A stretch of 64,000 bases of DNA from Enterococcus xiangfangensis (GTDB lineage Bacteria > Bacillota > Bacilli > Lactobacillales > Enterococcaceae), in the NCBI RefSeq assembly GCF_005405365.1, contig NZ_BJDX01000006.1, positions 1 through 64,000 on the forward strand, in the 5' to 3' direction. The notes beneath the pieces were generated by a model that was not told where the DNA came from, did no database searches, and was given only the letters and a program-made list of their open reading frames with translations. Below are positions 29,434 to 38,174 of this stretch, in pieces. The position numbers and the translations under genes were made by a program. Positions within the stretch are counted from its first letter, which is position 1, and the number at the start of each line of letters is the position of its first letter.

Positions 29434-29826
29434 TTGGCACAAGTTCAATATAGCGGCACAGGCCGTCGTAAAAATGCAGTTGCTCGCGTACGTTTAGTAC
29501 CAGGAACTGGTAAAATTACTGTAAATAAAAAAGACGTTGCAGAATATATCCCACATGCTGACCTACGTTTAGTAATCAACCAACCATTTGGCGTTACTGA
29601 AACAGCTGGTTCATATGATGTATTCGTAAACGTAAACGGCGGAGGTTACGCAGGTCAAGCCGGCGCTATCCGTCACGGTATCTCACGCGCTTTATTAGAA
29701 GTAGATCCTGATTTCCGTGCACCATTAAAACGCGCTGGATTACTTACACGTGATTCACGTATGGTTGAACGTAAAAAACCAGGTCTTAAGAAAGCACGTA
29801 AAGCATCTCAATTTTCAAAACGTTAA
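29434..29826 (+). CDS. rpsI: 30S ribosomal protein S9
   Basis: 130 residues, TTG start after AGGAGGG. Small-subunit protein whose basic C-terminal tail ending in SKR reaches the P-site tRNA. Sequence [27 protein letters not shown] and the end [11 protein letters not shown] are intact. The last 16 codons are duplicated at 39157-39206, where they differ from this copy only at synonymous positions; the 3' end here is therefore supplied by the integrated element, which restores the full protein. Confidence 0.97.
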   Translation: MAQVQYSGTGRRKNAVARVRLVPGTGKITVNKKDVAEYIPHADLRLVINQPFGVTETAGSYDVFVNVNGGGYAGQAGAIRHGISRALLEVDPDFRAPLKRAGLLTRDSRMVERKKPGLKKARKASQFSKR

Positions 29827-29827
29827 T
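29778..29827 (+). repeat. attachment site, left (3' end of rpsI)
   Basis: 50-bp direct repeat with 39157-39206, 46 of 50 identical. The four differences (AAG/AAA, GCA/GCC, TCT/TCA, TTT/TTC) are all synonymous. The longest shared block at the end is TCAAAACGTTAAT. It marks one boundary of the integrated element. Confidence 0.93.
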
Positions 29828-29845
29828 CGTTGTTATACCAACGAT

Positions 29846-29885
29846 TTCAAGCACTTTCCATTCAGTTGGAAGGTGCTTTTTTTAT
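29846..29885 (+). terminator. terminator after rpsI (element-borne)
   Basis: AAGCACTTTCC / GGAAGGTGCTT-like stem (29848-29858, 29868-29878) followed by TTTTTTT. It lies inside the element boundary, so the element brings a terminator as well as the rpsI end; the original one is at 39231. Confidence 0.9.
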
Positions 29886-29888
29886 TTT

Positions 29889-29908
29889 GGTTACGAGTTT
29901 GGTTACGA
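29889..29908 (+). repeat. paired GGTTACGA repeats, left end (integrase arm sites)
   Basis: GGTTACGA at 29889-29896 and 29901-29908, 12 bp apart. The same octamer pair recurs at the other end of the element (39031, 39044). Such paired repeats inside both ends are typical arm-type binding sites of tyrosine integrases. Confidence 0.75.
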
Positions 29909-29917
29909 CTATTTTTC

Positions 29918-31105
29918 TCAACTTGTTTTTTGCCGATAATCCTCCAAATGTTTGACGGTTTCTTTTTGAACTTCTGGATTTACATGTCCGTAAACATTTC
30001 GTGTGATTTCAGATGTTTCCGCATGACCGACTAGAGATTTTACAATTAAATCATCGACACCATTGTTTAAAAGGTCACTGACAAAGGTATGCCGCAAGCC
30101 GTGTGGTGTTATTTTAGGAAGGCCGAATTTCTTTGAAAGGGCATCAAGTTTGTTGTTAAGATAGTCTGGATGCAAAGGTTGATTCAGTTCTCCCTTTTGA
30201 GTCGTATAGGTGAAGATAAATTGATCATCGGTTGGGAAAATATTGACTTGTTGAAGTTCATTGAATTGTACCTTTTTCCATTTTGCCAATAAATCAATGA
30301 CGGAATCTGCTACTGGAATCGTCCGAAAGCGATAGGAGTTTTTCATTCCTTTTACACGTTCGTATTTTCCGGTAGCTTTATTTTTCACCAATTTATGCAT
30401 GAGGGAAATCGTCTTGTTTTTGAAATCAATATCTGACCAGACCAAGGGATAAATTTCTCCTTTGGCTGCTCCTAATTGATAAACCAAAGAAAGTAACGTA
30501 TAGTCTCGCACCCCATATTCTTGTTTCATCAAAGTTAACACCTGTTGAATGAGTTCCTTGGAATAATATTTTTGCTGACGTTTTTCTTCCTTTTTGTTTT
30601 TTAGGTCTGCATTTACAGGCATCTCCAACAAATCATAGGGATTCTTCTGGATATAACCTTTCACTAGGGCATAGCGTAATACTTGTTTGGTGTAGGAGAC
30701 ACAGTGTTTATAGTTAGCGTAAGGTTTAATCCCTTTTTCCTCATTGCCAAATGCCCACAAAATTTGGGTATCTTCTAATAGGTCATAGGTAATCTTATTA
30801 ATTGGAATATCCCCTAGGTAAGGAAGAATCCGCTTCTTAAAACAAGTCTTAGTTCGATCCAAGGTGGATTGCTCATGATGTTGGGTTACCGTGTATTTCT
30901 TATCCCACCACATTTGGTAAACCTCTTTGAATGTATAAGAACCTTTCTTCTTTTTCACTTCTCCTTTCAATTTTTTTAATTTTGCTTCTGTTTCTAAAAT
31001 CTCTGCTTCGTGTTTGCTGTCCGCATAAGCCACGTATCGAGAAGCATCTGCCCCCATATAAACATTGACTTTATACGAGCCATTTTCCATTAGACTAATT
31101 GCCAT
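29918..31105 (-). CDS. int: tyrosine recombinase/integrase, catalytic Arg I replaced
   Basis: 395 residues: N-terminal arm-binding domain (1-55), core-binding SAM-like domain (57-165) and catalytic domain (175-385). It would integrate the element at rpsI. The second block HGLRHTF (H335, R338), His361 and the nucleophile Tyr372 in ITRNVYGHV are present. In the first block, where families of this type read G-x-R-K-G-E, this protein has G212-A-A-K-G-E217, so the catalytic Arg is Ala214 (codon GCC at 30466-30464, where an Arg CGC would differ by an exchange of two bases). Activity is therefore doubtful unless Lys215 substitutes. The gene is otherwise intact. Lies next to the attachment site, as expected, and downstream of xis. 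Confidence 0.93.
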   Translation of the reverse strand: MAISLMENGSYKVNVYMGADASRYVAYADSKHEAEILETEAKLKKLKGEVKKKKGSYTFKEVYQMWWDKKYTVTQHHEQSTLDRTKTCFKKRILPYLGDIPINKITYDLLEDTQILWAFGNEEKGIKPYANYKHCVSYTKQVLRYALVKGYIQKNPYDLLEMPVNADLKNKKEEKRQQKYYSKELIQQVLTLMKQEYGVRDYTLLSLVYQLGAAKGEIYPLVWSDIDFKNKTISLMHKLVKNKATGKYERVKGMKNSYRFRTIPVADSVIDLLAKWKKVQFNELQQVNIFPTDDQFIFTYTTQKGELNQPLHPDYLNNKLDALSKKFGLPKITPHGLRHTFVSDLLNNGVDDLIVKSLVGHAETSEITRNVYGHVNPEVQKETVKHLEDYRQKTS

Positions 31106-31152
31106 TTCTATCTTCCTTTCAAAAATGGCATATCAGTATCACTACACACTCA

Positions 31153-31443
31153 TCATACAGCGCCTTGCTGTGCTTTGGAATACTCCCTTAGCCATTTATC
31201 TATCTCTTCTCGCTGGAATCGTACAACACCCCAAAGATGTATCATGGGAAGTCCTGCATCAATCCATTTATCAAGCGTGTTGTTGGCGATACCTAAATAC
31301 TCACACGTTTCTTTCTTTGATAAATAGCGATTCTCTAAATGTACGGCTATTCGTGCGTTTCTCACTTCATCTACCATTAAGGTATACATATATTCTCTTA
31401 AACTCGTCTCTTGATCAGGCGAAAGTGTAATTTCAACTGCCAT
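31153..31443 (-). CDS. xis: excisionase / MerR-like HTH DNA-binding protein
   Basis: 96 residues. C-terminal half is an excisionase-type winged helix: YLSKKETCEYLGIANNTLDKWIDAGLPMIHLWGVVRFQREEIDKWLREY, the arrangement used by Xis and AlpA-like proteins. It would bend DNA at the element ends and direct excision. Read with int from the same minus-strand promoter at 31540, with 47 bases between them. AGGTAG lies before the ATG. Confidence 0.85.
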   Translation of the reverse strand: MAVEITLSPDQETSLREYMYTLMVDEVRNARIAVHLENRYLSKKETCEYLGIANNTLDKWIDAGLPMIHLWGVVRFQREEIDKWLREYSKAQQGAV

Positions 31444-31513
31444 TAGCTAATCTACCTCCAATCTGGAAGTGAAAAGAAGAAAGGTGCTATTCAGTTTTCA
31501 AAGGCCATTCCAA

Positions 31514-31629
31514 AAGTACTTATAAAAGTACTTTTTATCATCGTACACCCAATCCAATAGAATGTCAATAAAATAAAGTTCGAAAATAAGTACTTTTATA
31601 TTTCGATTATTAAGAAAGTTTGATATGAT
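31514..31629. promoter_or_regulatory. divergent xis-int / repressor control region
   Basis: Minus-strand promoter for xis-int: TTGACA (31568-31563), 17-nt spacer, TACGAT (31545-31540). The palindrome AAGTACTT occurs three times, at 31514-31521, 31526-31533 (12 bp apart, over and after the xis transcription start) and 31588-31595 (upstream of the repressor's likely -10, TATGAT at 31624-31629). These are the best operator candidates for the XRE protein, giving a small switch like that of temperate phages. Confidence 0.72.
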
Positions 31630-31661
31630 TGAATTAGAAAACTATCGGAGTGATGAGGATT

Positions 31662-32480
31662 ATGAAAGTCGATCAACAAAGAGTAGCGAAAAAAATCCGT
31701 GAAATAAGGACGGATTTAGGATACAGTATGGCTCAGTTTGGTGAGCTAATCAGTAATTCTCCCAAAACTACGGTTAATAATTGGGAGCGGGGTATTAATC
31801 TACCCAAAGAAGACAAACTCAAAAAAATCGCCTTATTGGGTAAGACGACTGTAGAAGAGTTATTGTATGGTACGCCAGAAGAAGTACTGACAAACTTATT
31901 GAAAGATCATTTTCAGTTACAAGTGAATCCAGCATTTCTACAACAAATGTTGGTATTTTTGAAACAGCAAAAAGTGGACGTTTATGATGAAATGACGATT
32001 ATGGAATTTCTACAGGGCATTATGGACTCGGGGATGTTAGTGGAGAGGAACGATCCGTATTTAACGTATTCCAAAGTCGAAGGAACAGAATCACTTTATA
32101 CTGCGGCCGCGGCCAATGACCCGCTGGATCCATCACCACGTTATTATGCCCATGTAGACGTTAAGAACAACCGAGTTCATTTATTACCATATACATTTGC
32201 GAAGCGACAAAAGTATTTGTATCACAACTTGCCGGACTTAACGAATCAGGTAACGATTGACTTCTTTACCCGAGCTTTTCCATTGTTGGGCATTGATTTG
32301 GAGAAGTCGGAAATTGTTTATTATGGGATCGAGAGAAGAAACGAATCTTTGAATATTGAGGAATTTAGATATGATAGGCAATTATGTGTATTTGAAACTG
32401 TAGAAGTAGTGGAAGAGGTGTCTTCGTCTTTTAAAGCTGAGGTTATGAAGATGACCCTATACTTGAAAAAACAACAATAA
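31662..32480 (+). CDS. XRE-family repressor of the element
   Basis: About 272 residues. The N-terminal helix-turn-helix is VAKKIREIRTDLGYSMAQFGELISNSPKTTVNNWERGINLPKEDKLKKIALLG (about residues 7-58). The remainder resembles no enzyme I can name and has no Ser-Lys autoprotease motif, so derepression is unlikely to be by RecA-stimulated self-cleavage. The GTG at 31650 and ATG at 31653 lie in or beside the ribosome site GGAG; ATG 31662 is the likely start. Divergent from xis-int and placed next to three AAGTACTT palindromes, so it probably represses int-xis and itself. Convergent with hamB. Confidence 0.82.
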   Translation: MKVDQQRVAKKIREIRTDLGYSMAQFGELISNSPKTTVNNWERGINLPKEDKLKKIALLGKTTVEELLYGTPEEVLTNLLKDHFQLQVNPAFLQQMLVFLKQQKVDVYDEMTIMEFLQGIMDSGMLVERNDPYLTYSKVEGTESLYTAAAANDPLDPSPRYYAHVDVKNNRVHLLPYTFAKRQKYLYHNLPDLTNQVTIDFFTRAFPLLGIDLEKSEIVYYGIERRNESLNIEEFRYDRQLCVFETVEVVEEVSSSFKAEVMKMTLYLKKQQ

Positions 32481-32509
32481 GAAACCAGTCAAAATTTGAC
32501 TGGTTTCTT
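32479..32509. terminator. hairpin between repressor gene and hamB
   Basis: Perfect 15-bp inverted repeat AAGAAACCAGTCAAA / TTTGACTGGTTTCTT with a 1-nt centre, between two convergent genes. T runs after it are short, so termination strength is uncertain. Confidence 0.7.
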
Positions 32510-32511
32510 GA

Positions 32512-35500
32512 CTATAATTTTTGTAGGGTATCTACAAAATATTGCGGGAAGTCCTTTAACACAGTTTCTATGGAATCTTTTTTTTCTCTGATTAATCTTT
32601 TTGTGAGCTGCTTACTAATTGATGGAAGTGAACTGAAAAAGGAATCTTTATCAATAATTTTTGCTATTATTTGAGCAACACCGCGATCAGAAAACCCAAG
32701 TTCATAAATATTTATTGATAGATTATTTGGAAGTCCATAACGTATTTTTTTTTGTAGCTTTTTAATTAAATTGATATTTAAATTATTTTGTGAATCATTC
32801 ATAAATGCCACAATTCCATTTAAAGGTAATATTGTACTATAAGCTAGGATGCTATCACATATTTCAATAACATCTTGTATGGTAAATGAAGCTAATTTAT
32901 TATACCGAATAAGTGTGAAATGATTGTTTTGACAGTAAATCAATATCTCTCTGTAACTTTCCCCCTGAATCCATAATTCACATAATTTAGAAAAAATAGA
33001 AGAATCCGTGATCTTCTTTACAAGAGCATTTTCCCTAAGTAATACTAATTGTGGGAAAATAATATTAACTAATTCAATTTCGGAATTTACTTGATTAATT
33101 TCTTCTATTTTTTCAGAGAGCCATTGCGATAAGAATTTGGAACTATCAAATCCTAGGGAGGTAATAGTATATAAATTTAACTCCCCTTTGGTAAGCAAAA
33201 GAGAATGATTTTTTATTGTATCAAATAAGTGAATTAATTTTTCTTTTTCATCTTCACTAGCTAATTGATATCCTAAAGTTTGTTTAGTTACGATATTCGT
33301 AAAATTTGCTTCATCTTTACCAAAATAATTCATAAAGAACATTACGTAATTCTCTACATCATTTAAACTATTGAGTATGGTTTGTAATTCATTGCTGAAA
33401 GGTAAATATGACTCAGGAAACTCTTTTTTTATTACCTGTTTTAGTAGATTATTTTGGCGATTAAATTCATCTGAGTTAGAATATTTTAACAAGATAAGTG
33501 GCAATAAATTTATTGAGGGAAGATTCTTAATATCGATATCTCGAACTAGTTTTAACAAATTACTCAGGCTATCCTCTGAGTTTGCTATGTTTAACATAGA
33601 TTTGTACTTTCTCCATTTCCAGTCTCTTTTATTAGAGTGTACAAATGGTTCTGATAAAATAACTGTACCTTCAATATGTTTGCCAGCTCTTCCGGTTCTT
33701 CCAAGAAGATTATGAAAGTCTCTTACTTTAATTTGACTTTGCCCCTGATACAAATTTGAAATTATTAAATACTTTATAGGTAAATTTACTCCTTGAGCTA
33801 GTGTAGAAGTACAAACAACAAAATTAATTAAATTATGCGACATTGCATACTCAATTGATGTGCGAATTCCAGAAGGAATATTTCCATGATGAATAAAGAC
33901 GCCTTTTAAAGCTGCATAGTAGTAGGTGGCACTATCTCCTAAATTAAGTTTAATGAGATTGGCTATTTTTATGTTTTCATCTGCGTTGTTATTGTTTGAA
34001 AACGCGGCGATAGGTAGTCCTCTACGTTCAATTTCTAATATTCTCTCAATCGTTTTATCTGCTGATGCTTTTGTTCCGGAAAATATAGCAGTTGCACCGT
34101 TATGAATCATTTTTAAAGCGTAATAAATTTGCATATCATAAGCATTATTAAGTTTCTTTTTTTTGAAATCTACATCTGGAAAGTATCTTTTTACACGTTC
34201 TCTTCCTAGCTTATTAATTTCTTGTATATCAACAATTTTTGGAACATAAAAATCGTCTATATCAGGATTCTCTTGGTTTAAGAAATACAGTTGTCCAGTA
34301 TGACCTATCCAATCCCCCATGGCGATTGATCGTTGTGCGGAAATAATATTGTTATTTGAAATGACTTTTCCGTCACCATCATTTAACCAATCGTTGATCA
34401 TTGAGCTATTTGTAATAACAGCAGAAATCAATATTTTTTGTGAAGATTTTTTCAGGTAATACTTTATTGTTGAAATAAGTAGCTCGTAATTAGTGCCTCT
34501 GGAATTATCATCAAATAAATGTGCTTCATCGAAGATAATTAAGTTAAGGTCTTCTAAAATTTCATTCTTATTTCTTATTAAAAAAAGTAATTTTTCAGGG
34601 GTGAGTATAATAAGTGTGTTTTTCTCTGTAGTATCAAAAAAATCTATATCATCTTTTTCTGCAATATCTGAAAGTTCGTTAACGATCACTTCATCATGTG
34701 AAAAGAAGTCAGTTAAATTTAAAGTAATTTCTTTACAAAGAGCTTTGAAGGGTGCAACAACAATAGCAAGTTTTGTTCGATTAGTGATAAAAGCAGATCT
34801 AATTATTAAACCAATTGAAGTAGTTTTTCCTGAACTGGTTGGCATTTGAATAACACCAGTGCTACCCTTAAATATACTTTCTTTACCTAATAATATTTGG
34901 CTGGGCCATAATTCTTTTATAGAACTATTATTTAATAATAAACCATTCCAATCTTCGATGGTCGTGCCAGAATAATTTGGTAAAAGATTTAAAGAAGCAT
35001 TTTTATATTTTTTAATAAAAACTGCTAACAGTGCATCTCCGAAAAGAATTTCTCTTGGGTTTTGAGATTCATAAATTTTTTGTTTCAATATAACTAGGCT
35101 CTCAATGTTAATCAGTGTACCATTCGAATAGAATTGGGAGTATTCCTCAATCAATGAATAGAATGAATAGATATATTTACTTGGGAACTTATAGCCGTTT
35201 AGATCATCTAGTCTATCTGCCATAAGATATAAGAGAACTGTTTCAATTCCATTAACCTCTAAATCCATCGACCAGTCTATTTTATTGAGCATTACTTTTG
35301 TACTTCCTAGGGAGTCTGAAAGATAAAAAGAGATGGCGCCTAATATCCCAAAGTAATCATTGTAATTTGATTCACCAATTTTAGAGGTAATTAGAGAATT
35401 GAAGTAAATTGATGTGAAATTTAGATTTTCAATCAATTCATCATTCAATGATAAAGAAGTTCCAACGTTTCTGTTATCCCAAATAAAATTAGAAGCATCG

Positions 35501-35646
35501 CCAATTGTAGCAATTGCAAGAATTATTAATTCTTGTGCCATGTATTCTACTTGAATATGTTCTTCAAGTGGAACACCATATTCAAACATTTTTGATTTCG
35601 CCTGAACTTTTTTTAAATAATATTTTGAATTACTTTCAATTAACAT
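32512..35646 (-). CDS. hamB: HamB-like superfamily 2 helicase of a Hachiman defence system
   Basis: 1044 residues. Helicase core with Walker A MPTSSGKT (268-275), the DEAH box in IIFDEAHLFDD (373-376), SAVITNS in place of the usual SAT motif III (408-414), VCTSTLAQGVNLP (611-623) and motif VI GRTGRAG (649-655), a Ski2/Brr2-like arrangement. The C-terminal 380 residues have no family I recognise. In Hachiman, HamB detects altered DNA and releases the nuclease HamA. Starts inside the end of hamA (11-base overlap), so the two are translationally coupled. Strongly AT-rich codon use (many ATA, TTA, AAT), unlike the chromosomal neighbours, which points to transfer. Confidence 0.87.
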   Translation of the reverse strand: MLIESNSKYYLKKVQAKSKMFEYGVPLEEHIQVEYMAQELIILAIATIGDASNFIWDNRNVGTSLSLNDELIENLNFTSIYFNSLITSKIGESNYNDYFGILGAISFYLSDSLGSTKVMLNKIDWSMDLEVNGIETVLLYLMADRLDDLNGYKFPSKYIYSFYSLIEEYSQFYSNGTLINIESLVILKQKIYESQNPREILFGDALLAVFIKKYKNASLNLLPNYSGTTIEDWNGLLLNNSSIKELWPSQILLGKESIFKGSTGVIQMPTSSGKTTSIGLIIRSAFITNRTKLAIVVAPFKALCKEITLNLTDFFSHDEVIVNELSDIAEKDDIDFFDTTEKNTLIILTPEKLLFLIRNKNEILEDLNLIIFDEAHLFDDNSRGTNYELLISTIKYYLKKSSQKILISAVITNSSMINDWLNDGDGKVISNNNIISAQRSIAMGDWIGHTGQLYFLNQENPDIDDFYVPKIVDIQEINKLGRERVKRYFPDVDFKKKKLNNAYDMQIYYALKMIHNGATAIFSGTKASADKTIERILEIERRGLPIAAFSNNNNADENIKIANLIKLNLGDSATYYYAALKGVFIHHGNIPSGIRTSIEYAMSHNLINFVVCTSTLAQGVNLPIKYLIISNLYQGQSQIKVRDFHNLLGRTGRAGKHIEGTVILSEPFVHSNKRDWKWRKYKSMLNIANSEDSLSNLLKLVRDIDIKNLPSINLLPLILLKYSNSDEFNRQNNLLKQVIKKEFPESYLPFSNELQTILNSLNDVENYVMFFMNYFGKDEANFTNIVTKQTLGYQLASEDEKEKLIHLFDTIKNHSLLLTKGELNLYTITSLGFDSSKFLSQWLSEKIEEINQVNSEIELVNIIFPQLVLLRENALVKKITDSSIFSKLCELWIQGESYREILIYCQNNHFTLIRYNKLASFTIQDVIEICDSILAYSTILPLNGIVAFMNDSQNNLNINLIKKLQKKIRYGLPNNLSINIYELGFSDRGVAQIIAKIIDKDSFFSSLPSISKQLTKRLIREKKDSIETVLKDFPQYFVDTLQKL

Positions 35647-36445
35647 TGGCAGCCCTCACATACATTTGTTTGATAAATTCTAAAAATTTAGGAGAATGTA
35701 CAGCTATCAACTGAACATCTTTATCTGGATGTGTGGAGATATCTACTGTTTTTAATAAATCTCTAGAAAAAGCTTTATCTGAACAGACAGCCGCAGCAGC
35801 AAAGATCCTTTTATAGGGACGATCAACGGAATTTTGAAATCTTTTTACTAAATTAGCTTGGTCACTATTACCATAATAATTTAACATTTGGTATGAGGCA
35901 TTTAAAGATTCGCCAATTCGTGTAAGATCCTTGGCTGAATGATTAACAGCATTTTGTAAAACATTATCAGGAGCAGATTCGCTATTTCTTGCTTTTACCT
36001 CAATGACAATCATTTCATCTTTTTTGTTAGTTTGCCCAACAGTATTAAGTTTGTAACCAATTAAATCACTACCTTGTGTGGATGTATTTCGATTAAATTT
36101 TTGTTTGTATCTCACCTTCGGGACAACATAATTTAAAACATACTCAATATAGCTAGCTATTAATATCTCTGAAAAATCTCCAGACATAGTGCTAGGACCA
36201 AGGCGGTCTGTAGGATCAGGAAATTTCATATTTAGTAAAAAATCCTTTCGGGAGATGCCAAAACCATCACGCTGCATATCGAGGTCAGCTAACGAGCAAT
36301 AATTGTCTCTTAAATACTCAGCCCATTGGTTTAGAATTTCTTCATCATCGGCTATATTTACATGTAGAACAGTAATCTCTTTATCCTGGGCAGTTACAAT
36401 ATTTTCTTCTTGAACAAAAAAGTCAATGAACTTTGGATTTTCCAT
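35636..36445 (-). CDS. hamA: HamA-like DUF1837 nuclease of a Hachiman defence system
   Basis: 269 residues. DUF1837 protein with a PD-(D/E)xK nuclease core: the acidic GDFSE near 89-93, Asp127 in GSDLIGY and Glu149-x-Lys151 in VIEVKAR. In the known system HamA is the effector that degrades or nicks DNA when HamB releases it, stopping phage spread. The frame opens at TTG 36469, but AGGGGAG stands 9 nt before ATG 36445, which is chosen. The -10 TATAAT at 36483-36478 is of the extended TGATATAAT form. Gene order hamA-hamB with overlap is as published for Hachiman. The pair is complete and intact. Confidence 0.87.
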   Translation of the reverse strand: MENPKFIDFFVQEENIVTAQDKEITVLHVNIADDEEILNQWAEYLRDNYCSLADLDMQRDGFGISRKDFLLNMKFPDPTDRLGPSTMSGDFSEILIASYIEYVLNYVVPKVRYKQKFNRNTSTQGSDLIGYKLNTVGQTNKKDEMIVIEVKARNSESAPDNVLQNAVNHSAKDLTRIGESLNASYQMLNYYGNSDQANLVKRFQNSVDRPYKRIFAAAAVCSDKAFSRDLLKTVDISTHPDKDVQLIAVHSPKFLEFIKQMYVRAANVN

Positions 36446-36477
36446 AAAATTCAACTCCCCTGAAATCAATTCAATTC

Positions 36478-36486
36478 ATTATATCA
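36478..36486 (-). promoter_or_regulatory. extended -10 promoter of hamAB
   Basis: Minus strand TGATATAAT at 36486-36478, an extended -10 element; the -35 is weak. Transcription would start near 36471, 26 bases before the hamA ATG. Confidence 0.65.
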
Positions 36487-36809
36487 TCAATTCCAAAGGA
36501 AAGATTAATCTCTTTTGTACTAGTCAAAAGAGATAAATATACGGTTATAGTTTTCTCGTTTTTTTGACGGAAAAAGCTCGCTGGAAGTTTGATATTAATT
36601 TCAATGAAATAGATATTGATTATATTGACTATAAGTAGATAGATTTCTCCAGTAGAGTGGTTGATTGATGGGGGGAGATGTCTTTATTATTGTAAACGGT
36701 AGAGTAAATCCTGTTGCTAATTTTTACTGATATAACATCTAAGAGGCGCAGAGCTTTTCAAAATATACTGCTTTTTAGATGGAAAATACTTTAAAAGAAG
36801 ATTTTCTAA
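36487..36809. other. AT-rich intergenic stretch, no gene
   Basis: Separates the divergent hamAB and fic units. I see no ORF worth naming, no strong hairpin and no repeat. There is a short inverted pair AATCTCTTTTG / CAAAAGAGAT at about 36511-36533. Confidence 0.5.
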
Positions 36810-36865
36810 TTTTCTCCGCCACTATTTGTTTTTCTCCGCCAAATAAGATAAAATGGCGGAGAAAA
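36810..36865 (+). promoter_or_regulatory. fic promoter with three TTTTCTCCGCCA repeats
   Basis: TTGTTT (36826-36831), 17-nt spacer, TAAAAT (36849-36854). The 12-mer TTTTCTCCGCCA occurs at 36810-36821 and 36830-36841 (20 bp apart, same orientation), and its exact inverse TGGCGGAGAAAA at 36854-36865, just before the ribosome site. The sites flank and fill the promoter, as expected for repression by the winged-helix domain of the Fic protein downstream. Confidence 0.8.
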
Positions 36866-36872
36866 GAGGTGG

Positions 36873-37940
36873 ATGGCGGTGAAAGAATTTAATTATCGTG
36901 AGTTGAAAAAACTCTCTCTTAGTCACGATTTGTTGAATATGATGACTAGGATTCATGAGTATAAGGGAAAGCAAGAACTCTATATTGCGACCAAACCAGA
37001 AATTTTAAGTAAACTGACGGACTTGGCTTTGATTCAAAGTACAGAGGCTTCCAACAAAATTGAAGGAATTGCGACGACAGATGGCCGCTTGAAGCAAATC
37101 GTGGCAGAAAAGGTCAAACCTCGTAATCGAGACGAAGAAGAAATTGCCGGTTATCGGGATGTTTTGAAACTGATTCATGATAGCTACGAGTACATTCGCG
37201 TAGTGCCAAATGATATTTTAACGTTACACAAGAACCTCTATAATTACTCAGCTAAAAGTTACAAAGGTAAGTTCAAAAGTGGTGATAATGTTATTACGGA
37301 AAAAGATCTGGATGGTAAGGAGCGAGTTCGGTTTGTACCAGCTCCTGCTTATTTGACACCTGATTTAATTGATGAGTTGTGCTACCAATACAATCAAGCC
37401 GTTCAGAAGGCTGAGATTGATCCGTTACTGCTGATTCCTTGCTTTGTTTTAGACTTTCTCTCGATTCATCCATTCAGTGACGGGAATGGGCGGATGTCGC
37501 GCTTGTTGACGCTGTTATTGCTATACAAGTCAGGCTATTTAGTCGGCAAGTACATCAGTATTGAAATGTTGATTGAAGAATCGAAGCAAACCTATTATGA
37601 AGCGTTACAGGCAAGTTCTGTAGGATGGTTGGAAAATGAGCAAGACTATACGCCTTTTGTTCGCTATCTTGTCGGAATCATTTTGCGAGCGTATGAAAAC
37701 TTCTCAGAGCGTTTCGAGATTATTATTAATCGTGAGCTAACACCTGCAGAGAGGGTAGTAGAGGAACTAGAAAAGTCCTTTGAACCTTTGAGTAGAGCTA
37801 ATCTGGAGAACTTATTGCCGGATATTAGCCAGCGAACGATAGAACGTGCTTTAGCTGAGTTACAAACAGAGAATAAGATTCAAAAAGTCGGGCAAGGCCG
37901 TTCGACTAAGTATCAGCTAATAAATGAATTCAAATCGTAA
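36873..37940 (+). CDS. Fic family protein with inhibitory motif and C-terminal winged helix
   Basis: 355 residues. Fic-N-like segment with the class II inhibitory helix motif S60-N-K-I-E64-G65, Fic core with HPFSDGNGR (199-207), whose His is the catalytic base for AMP transfer to a target hydroxyl, and a C-terminal winged-helix domain (about 290-350, RANLENLLPDISQRTIERALAELQTENKIQKVGQGRSTKYQL). Such proteins AMPylate targets and are held inactive by the Glu of the inhibitory helix. The start is ATG 36873; GTG 36879 fits the ribosome site GAGG slightly better and would remove two residues. Base composition is closer to the chromosome than hamAB. Target unknown; possible stress or defence role. 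Confidence 0.87.
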   Translation: MAVKEFNYRELKKLSLSHDLLNMMTRIHEYKGKQELYIATKPEILSKLTDLALIQSTEASNKIEGIATTDGRLKQIVAEKVKPRNRDEEEIAGYRDVLKLIHDSYEYIRVVPNDILTLHKNLYNYSAKSYKGKFKSGDNVITEKDLDGKERVRFVPAPAYLTPDLIDELCYQYNQAVQKAEIDPLLLIPCFVLDFLSIHPFSDGNGRMSRLLTLLLLYKSGYLVGKYISIEMLIEESKQTYYEALQASSVGWLENEQDYTPFVRYLVGIILRAYENFSERFEIIINRELTPAERVVEELEKSFEPLSRANLENLLPDISQRTIERALAELQTENKIQKVGQGRSTKYQLINEFKS

Positions 37941-38174
37941 TATAATTCACGGGCCATCAATAGAAGCATAAAATCGGTAATTTAAAAATCAACGAGGCTA
38001 ATTGAAAGTTGAATAGCTAAAAATATCAGTTTGATGCGCTATTTGAAACTCGTTAGAACCAGTGAAAACAAAATGTGAACTTTTTTAAATTAGTTTACAC
38101 TTGTCAATAAGTGCTTATTTCCTTGGTATAACAGTGTTTGTACGTAGCTTTTCGATTGTTTTTCGTGTTTTTGT

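Noticed and set aside
29750..30034. 94-codon plus-strand frame across the rpsI end
   Set aside because: It is an out-of-frame shadow of rpsI that reads through the terminator into antisense int.
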